A stretch of DNA of 64,000 nucleotides from Trinickia dinghuensis. GTDB taxonomy: Bacteria; Pseudomonadota; Gammaproteobacteria; Burkholderiales; Burkholderiaceae. The notes under the pieces were generated by a model. The model had not been told where the DNA came from, did no database searches, and saw only the letters and a program-made list of their open reading frames with translations. Both the position numbers and the translations under genes were made by a program. Shown in pieces: positions 56,771 through 64,000 of this stretch. Position 1 is the stretch's first letter. Each line of letters starts with the position of its first letter. The stretch lies in the NCBI RefSeq assembly GCF_003367175.1, contig NZ_QRGA01000006.1, forward strand, positions 468,783-532,782, written 5' to 3'.

Positions 56771-57378
56771 CTAACCACAGGAGAATATAGGGAGTCAAAA
56801 CCAGCATCGGCACCATAAGCCGCAAGCACGCCGCCAACGAAAACGAGCGCCCCTACGCAAACCGGCGCAGTCGCCACGCACACGCCCGTCGCAACCGCGG
56901 CACTTCCAGCCGCCCACCCACCAACGACACCCGCACCGACGAGAATGCTTTGCCGTGCGAGTTCCCGCGGTCTATTGTCGAATTCAACGACTTCGTAGAC
57001 AGCAACCGCGAGCGACACCAATAACAGCCGCCGGCCACCTCGCTCCAACTGTTCCGCCAGTCGCATGACTGCATCGTCGGGCCACCCCGCTGCTTGAATG
57101 ATCTCTTTGAACGCGCCGACCTGACGTTGCTCCGATAGTTCGGAGAAAGTGCTGTGATATAGCCGCTGCGCGTATTTCTCCGATAGGTCCGCAACGCTGC
57201 GGCCCTCACGCTTCAATCGCGTTGCGTACGCGCGTGCGGTTGGGCTGCTTCGTCGACGCGCCAATTCCATGATTTGATTTCGCATCGCTACAGCCCGTTC
57301 CGTCGCTTCGCGAACCGAGATGCTTCCCGCATCGATGGCTGCACGGAGCTCTTTTGACGATGCAGAGATAACGGGCAT
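56767..57378 (-). CDS. Small protein with glycine-rich hydrophobic C-terminal segment, candidate toxin
   Basis: 203-residue protein. Residues 1-115 are helical and charged; 117-131 and 145-190 are hydrophobic, the second rich in Gly/Ala/Val (VGAGVVGGWAAGSAAVATG) like glycine-zipper pore-forming domains. ATG 57378 follows CGAGGCTTCAAT. An open frame beginning at 57517 (MAMTDTQTASSV) in another phase could be an N-terminal part separated by a frameshift. No secretion signal recognised. Coupled by ATGA to the next gene. Confidence 0.5.
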   Translation of the reverse strand: MPVISASSKELRAAIDAGSISVREATERAVAMRNQIMELARRRSSPTARAYATRLKREGRSVADLSEKYAQRLYHSTFSELSEQRQVGAFKEIIQAAGWPDDAVMRLAEQLERGGRRLLLVSLAVAVYEVVEFDNRPRELARQSILVGAGVVGGWAAGSAAVATGVCVATAPVCVGALVFVGGVLAAYGADAGFDSLYSPVVR

Positions 57379-57517
57379 ATTGAAGCCTCGTTCGCGCGTC
57401 GTGTATGCACACAGCGCCGAATTGCGACGCTGTTGCCTGGAGGCCCGCGAGCGCCTCCTCAAGAACTCCATTGTCCGTGGAAACGGACGAGGCAGTCTGT
57501 GTGTCGGTCATTGCCAT

Positions 57518-57955
57518 TTTTCTATTCCGTTGGCACGATCGGCGCGCACTCTCTCAATGCGACTAGCCGATCAATTGTTGTTCGACCATTATAGCCGTGA
57601 CGCAGAACCTCACGCCCCTTGTCGTTGGGGTGCATACCCATTGCCCGCCGATTGGAGGTCATTGAACATCGCTTTATTAGCAGCGAGCCATAAGTCGATA
57701 GTGCCGCGCTCAACCGGGCGACCTAAGACCCCGAACGAAGAACGTCAAAATCTCATCGCGTGCAGCGAGCGTAGGTTGTCCTGCTTCATCGATCAGATGC
57801 GCAGTCACGACGCTGTGCGGACACCCGATGTAGCGCGAAAAAAACGACGGCACGTCAAGATTGGCGGCATTATCGGGAAGAATACGACCGACGAAACTCG
57901 GGCCGAGCGCTTCGGCATACGTTGCAAACCGCCGTGCCGAACAAAACCTGCACGG
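57518..57955. other. Stretch with decayed coding remnants
   Basis: 438 bases without an intact gene. On the minus strand MHPNDKGREVL near 57640 resembles the C-terminal part of SGNH/GDSL hydrolases, and another phase nearby reads DLWLAANKAMFNDLQSAG. A 96-codon minus-strand frame (57710-58000) contains NLDVPSFFSRYIGCPHSVV but has no family I recognise. The phases break repeatedly, consistent with decay. Confidence 0.4.
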
Positions 57956-58168
57956 CGGGTACGTCATGCAACGGGTGGAAGCACGCTCGCGTTGATTCAA
58001 AGCGTGCGTCTACGCCGCGCCAAAGCATTATTGGCGTCGAGCCGGATGACTGTCGAGCAAGTCGCGGCAGAAGTTGGCTATCAGGATGCGACAGCGCCGC
58101 GGCGGCTGATGCGTAAGGTAGCCGGGGGCAACCCCAGCCAATTCAGGCCGGCACGCGTCAGCGGTTGA
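57956..58168 (+). pseudogene. C-terminal fragment of an AraC/GlxA-type regulator
   Basis: Seventy codons, RVRHATGGSTLALIQSVRLR then RAKALLASSRMTVEQVAAEV, followed by GYQDATAPRRLMRKVAGGNP and SQFRPARVSG, match the second helix-turn-helix of AraC-type regulators. The upstream sequence in the same phase is not related and no start is evident, so only the end of the gene remains. It overlaps the DnaJ-like gene stop by 11 bases. Confidence 0.75.
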
Positions 58169-59141
58169 CGTTCGCCCGGCGCTGCGCCGCGGCAAACATT
58201 TCGCGCAACCGATGGCGCTCTTCTTCGGTCAGGTGCGCGGCCGCCGCGGGCATGACGAGCGCCACGTGCAGCATCAAGTCGCCCCGCGCGCCGTTGTGGC
58301 CCGAAAGGCCGCTCCCGCGCAAGCGAATTACGGTGCCGGGGCCGGAGTTCGGCTCGATGACGATCGGCAACGTCTGGTCCAGCACCTTAGCCTCATGGCT
58401 GCCACCGAGCATCGCCGTCACGAAATCGACCTCGATGTCGCAAGCGACGTTCAACCCATCGCGACGAAAGGCCGAACTACACACGATCACGACCGAAAAA
58501 ATCGCGTCGCCCGCCGGGCCGCCGTTGGCGCCCGGATTGCCGGCGCCGTCGACTACCACGCGCTGACCATCCCACGCACCGGGCGCGACGCTGACCTTCT
58601 CATGTCGGTTATAGGCCACGAAGCCCTTGCCGAAGCACGTGGTACAGCGCCCCCGCGCGTGGCCGTGACACTGGCTGCAAGAGGCTCTCACCCCGTAGCT
58701 CACTTCGACCTCGCCGCCATGGATCGCGGCTTCCAGCGGCACGAAAAGCTCGGTCATGCAGTTGGCGCCACGCATTGGAGGACCGCTGCGATGACTGCGC
58801 GGCGGCGGCTCGGGGGGCTCGGGGCGCTCGCTTTCAGAATTTGCCGCCGACCCCCAAGCCCACTCCCACGTGGGCCCGCGGGCGGGCCCACGCTTAGGCT
58901 CAGGGGTCGGAGCCGGCGCCGGCTCTGGCGCCGGTTTAGTCGATATCGGCGCCTGGCGCTCGCCGATCAGAATTTCGAATGCTTCCTGGATCCGCTTGAA
59001 CGCCGGCTCGACGCTCGCCTCGCGCCCCTTGTTCCGATCCGGATGGTACTTCGCCCTGAGCCGCCGATACGCGCGTTTGACGTCCGCCGGCGACGCAGTG
59101 GCCGGCAGTTCCAGCCGCCGGTAGTATTCGTCGAGGCTCAA
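58158..59141 (-). CDS. Divergent DnaJ-family co-chaperone with a half zinc finger
   Basis: 327-residue J-domain protein. J domain 1-60 with HPD at 33-35; a Pro/Arg-rich linker (65-120); then a region like DnaJ domain I with only two CxxC pairs (CSQC 155-158, CTTC 166-169) where canonical DnaJ has four, and C-terminal substrate-binding domains ending with GDLMLHVALVMP. No GF-rich segment. Distinct from the housekeeping DnaJ; client unknown. Confidence 0.8.
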   Translation of the reverse strand: MSLDEYYRRLELPATASPADVKRAYRRLRAKYHPDRNKGREASVEPAFKRIQEAFEILIGERQAPISTKPAPEPAPAPTPEPKRGPARGPTWEWAWGSAANSESERPEPPEPPPRSHRSGPPMRGANCMTELFVPLEAAIHGGEVEVSYGVRASCSQCHGHARGRCTTCFGKGFVAYNRHEKVSVAPGAWDGQRVVVDGAGNPGANGGPAGDAIFSVVIVCSSAFRRDGLNVACDIEVDFVTAMLGGSHEAKVLDQTLPIVIEPNSGPGTVIRLRGSGLSGHNGARGDLMLHVALVMPAAAAHLTEEERHRLREMFAAAQRRANVNR

Positions 59142-59235
59142 GCGCTCTCCCCGTTGTCCTTTTCCAGGCGAGAGTTTATCAAGAAGGCATGACAGCGCCG
59201 CATGGCAGGCAATCGGCCGACGCCGATCGATTCGG

Positions 59236-59580
59236 CTACTGCTTCAAGCTCTTGTCGCGCTGGCAAGCCGACACCGGCTTGAGCTTGCCGCCGAGCACTT
59301 TGGTGACGAGCATCGAGGCCTTGTCGGTTTCGACGGACAGGCAACCGCAGGAGTCGCCCTTGTTGGTATCCGGCATGTGATCGGCGAAGCCGTCGGCGTC
59401 CCTGCCTATGGACGCGATCGTCCACGTTCCGTCCCGGTCCTGCAGCGTCAGGCTGGACGGCATGTCGTTCTCGATCCACCCGCAACGCGTCTGCGCGGCG
59501 AAAGCGGATTGCGGCAGATACAGCGCAGCCGATACAAGCGCGACGTAAGCCGCGAACTGTTGAAAACGAAAGCTTTTCAT
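59236..59580 (-). CDS. Exported DUF4087-type protein
   Basis: 114-residue protein with a Sec signal peptide ending SAFAAQ. The mature part TRCGWIENDMPSSLTLQDRDG and CGCLSVETDK fit DUF4087 proteins, which carry several disulphide cysteines. ATG at 59580; function unknown. Confidence 0.72.
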   Translation of the reverse strand: MKSFRFQQFAAYVALVSAALYLPQSAFAAQTRCGWIENDMPSSLTLQDRDGTWTIASIGRDADGFADHMPDTNKGDSCGCLSVETDKASMLVTKVLGGKLKPVSACQRDKSLKQ

Positions 59581-59775
59581 TACCTGAAATCCCCGACCGG
59601 TCGAATGACTCGATTTTTCATCGGCGGATCATAAATTAAATCTGCGCGGCCGGAAACAGGCGTATAACCCGGGCCGGATCATCGCGATGACCGATCCCGG
59701 ATTTCCAATGCAATGAGAGAAGGCGGGCTAGAAAAAGCGACAGAAGATAAGCCGGCGGCCGAGACAGTGCGAACG

Positions 59776-60234
59776 CTATGCGGCAATGCGCAACATGTCT
59801 GCACCCGGCACGATCGCTCTATGCGTCCATGCCGCGAACGTGCGTGCAACAACGGTGGCCTTGCTGAAAATCGCGCTGTCGTACACCTTCCCGGCGAAAC
59901 GAATGCGATCGACGAGGCGGAAGCCGTTGGCGCGGTAGAAAGAAACCCGATGAGTAGCCGGGTACGGCGTATCGAACGCGAGCTCGTCATAGCCGTGGGT
60001 CGCGGCCCAGTGCTCGGCAAACGCGAGCAGCGCTTTGCCTACGCCGCAGCGATGCCAATCCGGATCGACCGCCAACTGGCGGATCGTCGCGACCTTGCGG
60101 CGACGGTGTAGATGTCGAGATCGGGGCCCAGCATTTGGTGCATCAAACGGCGTACTGCGGCCAGCTCGCTGCTGGCGACGCGTAAAGTCTGACCGGGCGC
60201 TTTCCGCGGCGGCGTTCAGGTTCAATGATCTCAT
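59776..60234 (-). pseudogene. GNAT acetyltransferase, probably frameshifted near its 5' end
   Basis: The last 105 codons are a clear GNAT domain: ATIRQLAVDPDWHRCGVGKALL (acetyl-CoA P-loop Q/R-x-x-G-x-G region) and SFYRANGFR. The first 45 residues in this phase are not GNAT-like, whereas another phase between about 60195 and 60105 reads VASSELAAVRRLMHQMLGPD then LDIYTVAA, a typical GNAT N terminus. Two compensating indels would explain this, so the gene is likely inactive or recently damaged; sequencing error is the alternative. Confidence 0.6.
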
Positions 60235-60477
60235 CGTGATCTACGTCCTCCGTCGATCCAGGCCGAATCCGCGGACGCTGTTTGTTGAACATGATCTATT
60301 GCATCAGCAGGGAGGGCTTTGAGAGCGACTTGAGCCAGTGCCATTGGGGAGCGTTTGTGCCGTTGCGGCCAGTTTCGTTAGAACCAAGCATAGTCGCATC
60401 GCTGTAAACACTGCGCAAAAATTGTCGCGCCGCACGAAAAGATTCCGTGTCGGCGCCCCGCCCCACCGCCGCTGGGT

Positions 60478-60891
60478 TCAAACGTTCGACGGCGGGCCAG
60501 CCAAATATTGCTCGTCAGTGACCGCATCGAGCCATTCGACGTTCTTGCCGTCTAGCGCTTCCTGGATAGCGATGTGCGTCATCGAAGTGGTGGGCGAAGC
60601 GCCGTGCCAGTGCTTATGGCCCGGCGGACACCCAATCACGTCGCCGGCGCGAATCTCCACGATCGGCTCGCCCTCGCATTGGGTCCAGCCGCAGCCGGCC
60701 GTCACGAGCAACGTCTGCCCCAGCGGATGGGTGTGCCAGTTCGAGCGGGCGCCGGGCTCGAATGTCACGCTCGCGCATGACACGCGCGCGGGCGGCGGCG
60801 GCGCGTTCAACGGATCGATCCGAACGGTGCCCGTAAACCATTCGGCGGGGCCTTTGATCGACGGCTGCGAGCCGGGTCTCTTCAATTGCAT
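60478..60891 (-). CDS. Cupin protein, (R)-hydroxynitrile-lyase-like
   Basis: 137-residue single-domain cupin. Metal ligands H53, H55 and Q59 in [10 protein letters not shown] and H94 in GHKHWHG match those of the bacterial manganese cupin hydroxynitrile lyases, as does the whole layout ([23 protein letters not shown]). Natural role of such enzymes is unclear; they cleave or form cyanohydrins in vitro. The ATG at 60891 lies 10 bases after the CMD-family gene stop, on the same strand. Confidence 0.78.
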   Translation of the reverse strand: MQLKRPGSQPSIKGPAEWFTGTVRIDPLNAPPPPARVSCASVTFEPGARSNWHTHPLGQTLLVTAGCGWTQCEGEPIVEIRAGDVIGCPPGHKHWHGASPTTSMTHIAIQEALDGKNVEWLDAVTDEQYLAGPPSNV

Positions 60892-60901
60892 GATGCTTCT
60901 C

Positions 60902-61228
60902 TCAGTAGGTAGGAGCCGGGAATAGCCCTTTGAATTTCGTGACGGCCGACATCGCACTGGGCCAGCCGACATAGAACGCGAGGTGGGTGATCGCTTCGAC
61001 GAGTTCGTCGTGCGTCACGCCGTTTTCGACGGCACGCGGGAAGTGGAAGGTCATCTGTTCCGTCTTACCTTGCGCGATCAACGCCGCGCAGGTGATGAGG
61101 CTTCGGTCGCGCTTCGACAGTTGCGGGCGCTCCCAGACATCGCCGAAAAGAATTTCGTCGCTGAGTTCGGCCAACTTGGGCGCTACCGCGCCGAACGACT
61201 GCCGTGCCGCGGTGGGTTTAGTCGACAT
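60902..61228 (-). CDS. Carboxymuconolactone decarboxylase (CMD)-family protein
   Basis: 108-residue AhpD/CMD-fold protein. The conserved CMD segment is [21 protein letters not shown] and the [20 protein letters not shown] end; the CxxC of AhpD is absent, so peroxidase activity is unlikely. Start ATG 61228 after GGAGAAGCG. Same operon as the cupin and divergent from a LysR regulator. Confidence 0.87.
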   Translation of the reverse strand: MSTKPTAARQSFGAVAPKLAELSDEILFGDVWERPQLSKRDRSLITCAALIAQGKTEQMTFHFPRAVENGVTHDELVEAITHLAFYVGWPSAMSAVTKFKGLFPAPTY

Positions 61229-61337
61229 ACGCTTCTCCTGGTTTCGCGGGTGGAGTGGCAACTCAAAACATTTTGCACACTGCCGTCGGCCGGAGCTAGA
61301 CGTAAAATACGCTAAGACTTATGAGTGGAGTTCATCA

Positions 61338-62231
61338 ATGCTGCGCGAAAACGTCACTGACATTCTGGCCTTCATCGCGGTGGCGCGCGAAGGCAGTTTC
61401 ACACGCGCCGCCGCCAAGCTCGGCGTGTCACAAAGCGCGCTCAGCCACACGCTGCGCGCGTTGGAAGCGCGCATGGGCGTACGGTTGCTGGTGCGGACCA
61501 CGCGCAGCGTCGCGCCAACGGCGGCCGGAGAACGTCTGCTGCAAACCGTCGCGCCACGTTTCGAGGAAATCGAGAGCGAGCTGGCGGCGATCGTGGAAAC
61601 CCGCGACAAGCCGGCCGGCACGATACGGATCACCACGACCGACTATGCCGCCGATACCGTGCTGTGGCCGCGCCTATCCAAGGTGCTGCCGGAGTATCCG
61701 GACATCAAGGTCGAATTGGTCGTGGACTATGGCCTGTCGGACATCGTGGCCGATCGCTACGACATCGGCGTGCGCTGGGGCGATCAAGTGGCGAAGGACA
61801 TGATCGCCGTGCGCATCGGGCCCGACGCTCGGCTCGCAATCGTCGGAGCCCCGGCGTACTTGGAGAAACATCCGGCTCCGAAGCAGCCGAAAGATTTGCT
61901 CAAACACAACTGCATTACGCTGCGGCTACCCACGCGTGGGGGCCTCTACGCATGGGAGCTCAAGAAAGGTAAGCGGGAAATGCAGGCCCGCGTCGACGGA
62001 CAATTCACGTTCAATGGCGCATATCAGATGCTGAACGCGGCTATCGACGGTGCGGGCCTGGCCTTCATTCCCGAAGATCTCGCGCAGCCTCACGTGGAGG
62101 CCGGGCGGCTTCAGTGGGTATTGGAGGACTGGTTCCCAACCTTTCCCGGGCTGCACATCTTTTATCCCAGCCGCCGCGAATATTCGAAAGCGCTGTCGGT
62201 TGTCGTCGACGCGTTGCGCTGCAGCGCATAA
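61338..62231 (+). CDS. LysR-family transcriptional regulator
   Basis: 297-residue LysR regulator. Winged helix-turn-helix at residues about 8-66 (ILAFIAVAREGSFTRAAAKLG, SQSALSHTLRALEARMG), then a substrate-binding domain. ATG 61338 chosen; the open frame upstream overlaps the CMD gene. Divergent from the CMD/cupin pair, its likely target, with a 109-base spacer. Confidence 0.9.
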   Translation: MLRENVTDILAFIAVAREGSFTRAAAKLGVSQSALSHTLRALEARMGVRLLVRTTRSVAPTAAGERLLQTVAPRFEEIESELAAIVETRDKPAGTIRITTTDYAADTVLWPRLSKVLPEYPDIKVELVVDYGLSDIVADRYDIGVRWGDQVAKDMIAVRIGPDARLAIVGAPAYLEKHPAPKQPKDLLKHNCITLRLPTRGGLYAWELKKGKREMQARVDGQFTFNGAYQMLNAAIDGAGLAFIPEDLAQPHVEAGRLQWVLEDWFPTFPGLHIFYPSRREYSKALSVVVDALRCSA

Positions 62232-62284
62232 ACATTCAACCGCAACGCCCCGCTCGATCCGTTCGATCCACTCCTGCGCGGCTG

Positions 62285-63250
62285 CTATTGCAAATGCGTT
62301 TCAAAAAATTCAAGCGCCTCTTGATCGAACGCCTTGTGAAAGGTCACGCGGTCGAATCCCTTGGCATCGACACAAATCGTCGGCGCATTCTTCGTTAGCT
62401 GCGCGGGACAAGGCGCAAGAAACGCGAAATGCGCTGCGTCCGGTACCGTGTGGAAATCCGGCTTGTTCGGAAGCTCTTCGTCGAGAGCAGTCATCGTCTC
62501 CGGAAGCACACCGTCTCCGCCGAACTGAGAAGCCCACAGTTGAATCGGCGCTTTGACGTCTCTCAAACTCTTCGCGGTGGGAAACTCGTCGAGCGGATCC
62601 GCGAGGATGTAGGCCTTGATCCGCGGATCATGCGTCAACGGCCCTCGAGGCACTTCCTTGCGCCGCAGCTGCTTGCAAAGCGGGATATTCTGATCGGGGC
62701 AAGGCACATCCGCATGAAGGAAGTCCGGGTTGCCCCCGGCCAAGACGAGCCCCGTATACCCGCCACGCGAGAAGCCGAAAAAGCCGATCTTCGTCGCATC
62801 GATCCGGTGCGCGTCGGGCGCGGCGCGAAGCATGTAATCGATGAGCCGCTTGATGTCGGTCGGACGCTCGACGAATACCGACAATTCCGCATTGCGGCTC
62901 ATATCGGAGAAGGTATCGCCCGGATGATCGATCGCGGCAACCACGAACCCCGAATCCGCCAACGTTTCGGCTAGATCATGGTGATTGAGGAGCGATCCTC
63001 CATGCCCGTGCGAGATGACAACCAAGGGGAGCTTGGTTCCAACCGTGGGACAGTTGTGCCGTCCTTGGAGAACATAAGGTCCGATCGTCATCGATTGAGC
63101 GGCAGTTGCGCACGGTGTCCACACCAACACCTTCAATGCCGGGCCGTTCGCATCGGCCGGAATCTGAGCGAACTTGATCCCCGCAGCCTGTGAGACCGTC
63201 GCGGAAAGGCAAAGCGAAAACCATAGCAATACCGTCAATACGAATCTCAT
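62285..63250 (-). CDS. Secreted alpha/beta hydrolase (dienelactone-hydrolase/lipase-like)
   Basis: 321-residue protein with a Sec signal peptide ending VSQAAG. Nucleophile elbow GFSRGG near residue 165, oxyanion region VISHGHGGS, and a likely catalytic His in DAAHFAF. Resembles PAF-acetylhydrolase/PET-hydrolase-like or dienelactone-hydrolase-like secreted esterases. Substrate unknown. Confidence 0.82.
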   Translation of the reverse strand: MRFVLTVLLWFSLCLSATVSQAAGIKFAQIPADANGPALKVLVWTPCATAAQSMTIGPYVLQGRHNCPTVGTKLPLVVISHGHGGSLLNHHDLAETLADSGFVVAAIDHPGDTFSDMSRNAELSVFVERPTDIKRLIDYMLRAAPDAHRIDATKIGFFGFSRGGYTGLVLAGGNPDFLHADVPCPDQNIPLCKQLRRKEVPRGPLTHDPRIKAYILADPLDEFPTAKSLRDVKAPIQLWASQFGGDGVLPETMTALDEELPNKPDFHTVPDAAHFAFLAPCPAQLTKNAPTICVDAKGFDRVTFHKAFDQEALEFFETHLQ

Positions 63251-63336
63251 GTGACCCCCGAATGGAAATCCAGCCGCGACATTATTTCATTCGATCGAGA
63301 ATAGCAATCTCCATCGCCGAACATTAAACCCGCTCG

Positions 63337-63732
63337 CTACTTTCGCTCGTTCCAAGCACCGTTTTGCAAAACGATTCGGTAACCGTCCGGATCGGCGTAT
63401 GTCCGCCCCGATACGTCCCAGTACGGATTGAACGAAGTCACGTGGGCGAATCCGTTTTCGGCAAGGCGATCGCAGGTCGATTGCCACTCCTGCCAATCCG
63501 GCAGGTAAAACACCAGCAGGTCTTCGTTCGTCGGACTCGGTGCTACCGGGTGCGTGCTGCAGTGAGTGAACTCGAAGTGGTAGTCCATCCCTGGGCTTCC
63601 CAGCATGACGCCGTCGAAGCCTTGGTGATTCTCGAAGCGAGCGAGCACGGCAACGCCAAGCCCGGCGCAATACATGCGTTCGGTGCGAGCCAGATCGCTA
63701 ACGGGCCTGGCGACTCTAAGATGCGTTTGCAT
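63337..63732 (-). CDS. VOC-superfamily (glyoxalase-like) protein
   Basis: 131-residue VOC protein: LRVARPVSDLARTERMYCAGL at the start and YADPDGYRIVLQN at the end are typical of the glyoxalase/bleomycin-resistance fold, with metal-ligand candidates H4 and E near FEFTH. Start ATG 63732 overlaps the end of the upstream gene by 17 bases; the frame extends upstream. Confidence 0.82.
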   Translation of the reverse strand: MQTHLRVARPVSDLARTERMYCAGLGVAVLARFENHQGFDGVMLGSPGMDYHFEFTHCSTHPVAPSPTNEDLLVFYLPDWQEWQSTCDRLAENGFAHVTSFNPYWDVSGRTYADPDGYRIVLQNGAWNERK

Positions 63733-64000
63733 GAAGCGATCTCTCGGAATAGCTTTCGATCCAGCGCTCGAAAGCGTTGCACATGGCCGGCAAGGATTCG
63801 TCGTTGTCTGCGATTCGTTCACTCCCGTGAACTAGGGAGATATTGGCATCGAGATCGTTCGATACCCACGAGTCCTCATCCTTTCCACCGCGAAGAAGCG
63901 TATCCGACGCTTGACGCCAGGCATCGTCCGGGGACCGATTGCATTGCGCGGCAAGATACGATGGACTGAGCGGCTCGCCCGTCAATGCAATCAAGGTCTG
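63716..64000 (-). CDS. C-terminal part of an unknown protein (5' end outside window)
   Basis: Open from base 64000 to the stop at 63716, 94 codons, reading QTLIALTGEPLSPSYLAAQC at the edge. No signal peptide or motif recognised; ends RSLHANAS. It overlaps the VOC gene start by 17 bases, consistent with an operon. The true start lies beyond the window. Confidence 0.5.
   Translation of the reverse strand, partial: QTLIALTGEPLSPSYLAAQCNRSPDDAWRQASDTLLRGGKDEDSWVSNDLDANISLVHGSERIADNDESLPAMCNAFERWIESYSERSLHANAS

Noticed and set aside
60296-60481. 61-codon minus-strand frame overlapping the cupin stop (TTGA)
   Set aside because: TTG start without ribosome binding site and no similarity I can recognise; overlap may be chance.

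Overview
The window is GC-rich, densely coding chromosomal DNA that looks like a member of the Burkholderiaceae (Burkholderia, Paraburkholderia or Trinickia type). Supporting this are the dxs-ispA-xseB isoprenoid block, a dialkylglycine decarboxylase of the Burkholderia cepacia type beside an acetylpolyamine amidohydrolase, PPK2, an NDH-2 dehydrogenase, and strong GC bias at third codon positions. I cannot fix the genus from sequence alone. No rRNA, tRNA, CRISPR array or complete insertion sequence was seen.

Layout. 0-10.2 kb is housekeeping: dxs (cut by the window edge), ispA, xseB, an orphan Rieske oxygenase, a mercaptopyruvate-type sulfurtransferase, NDH-2, polA and a LOG-family nucleotide hydrolase. 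10.3-13.5 kb is a signalling trio: an atypical response regulator, a hotdog-fold thioesterase with a highly structured leader, and a multi-membrane-span histidine kinase. 13.9-21.7 kb is galactoside locus A: LacI, then ABC ATPase, GH42 beta-galactosidase, binding protein and two permeases. 21.7-32.5 kb is mixed accessory metabolism: dgdA, an HDAC-fold amidohydrolase, VOC proteins, two serine beta-lactamase-fold proteins, an acyltransferase coupled to the class A beta-lactamase, and a HAD phosphatase. 32.5-38.3 kb is an accessory island: a degenerate carbamoyltransferase-like gene between two copies of a promoter/start segment, then TPR, PcfJ-like and DUF1266-like genes, ending in an IS200/IS605-like end and an adhesin fragment. 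38.3-42.7 kb carries ppk2, a lipoprotein, an AraC regulator and an NmrA-like reductase. 42.7-51.7 kb is galactoside locus B, an inverted and rearranged paralogue of locus A that adds a Set-type sugar efflux pump. 52.0-56.2 kb is a stressosome module: globin-STAS RsbR, RsbS, RsbT, RsbX-like, an RsbU_N-PAS-histidine kinase, and a convergent second RsbT-like kinase. 56.4-60.2 kb holds small accessory and decaying genes, including a possible membrane toxin/partner pair, an AraC remnant, a divergent DnaJ and a frameshifted GNAT. 60.5-64 kb has a cupin hydroxynitrile-lyase-like gene with a CMD-family gene opposite a LysR regulator, then a secreted hydrolase and a VOC protein.

How the parts work together. 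Each galactoside locus can import an oligosaccharide or galactoside by ABC transport and cleave it in the cytoplasm with a GH42 enzyme under a LacI repressor. Both promoter regions carry nearly the same 18-bp palindrome around TTAAGCGCTTAA, so cross-regulation is likely. A third, almost identical site lies at the 3' end of locus B. The stressosome genes are joined by ATGA-type overlaps and end in a histidine kinase instead of sigma-B regulators.

The strongest candidates for something undescribed are: the stressosome feeding an RsbU_N-PAS-kinase fusion; the paired loci with shared and bracketing operators; the regulator/thioesterase/kinase trio with three adjacent hairpins in the thioesterase leader; and the degenerate carbamoyltransferase plus TPR/PcfJ/DUF1266 island.
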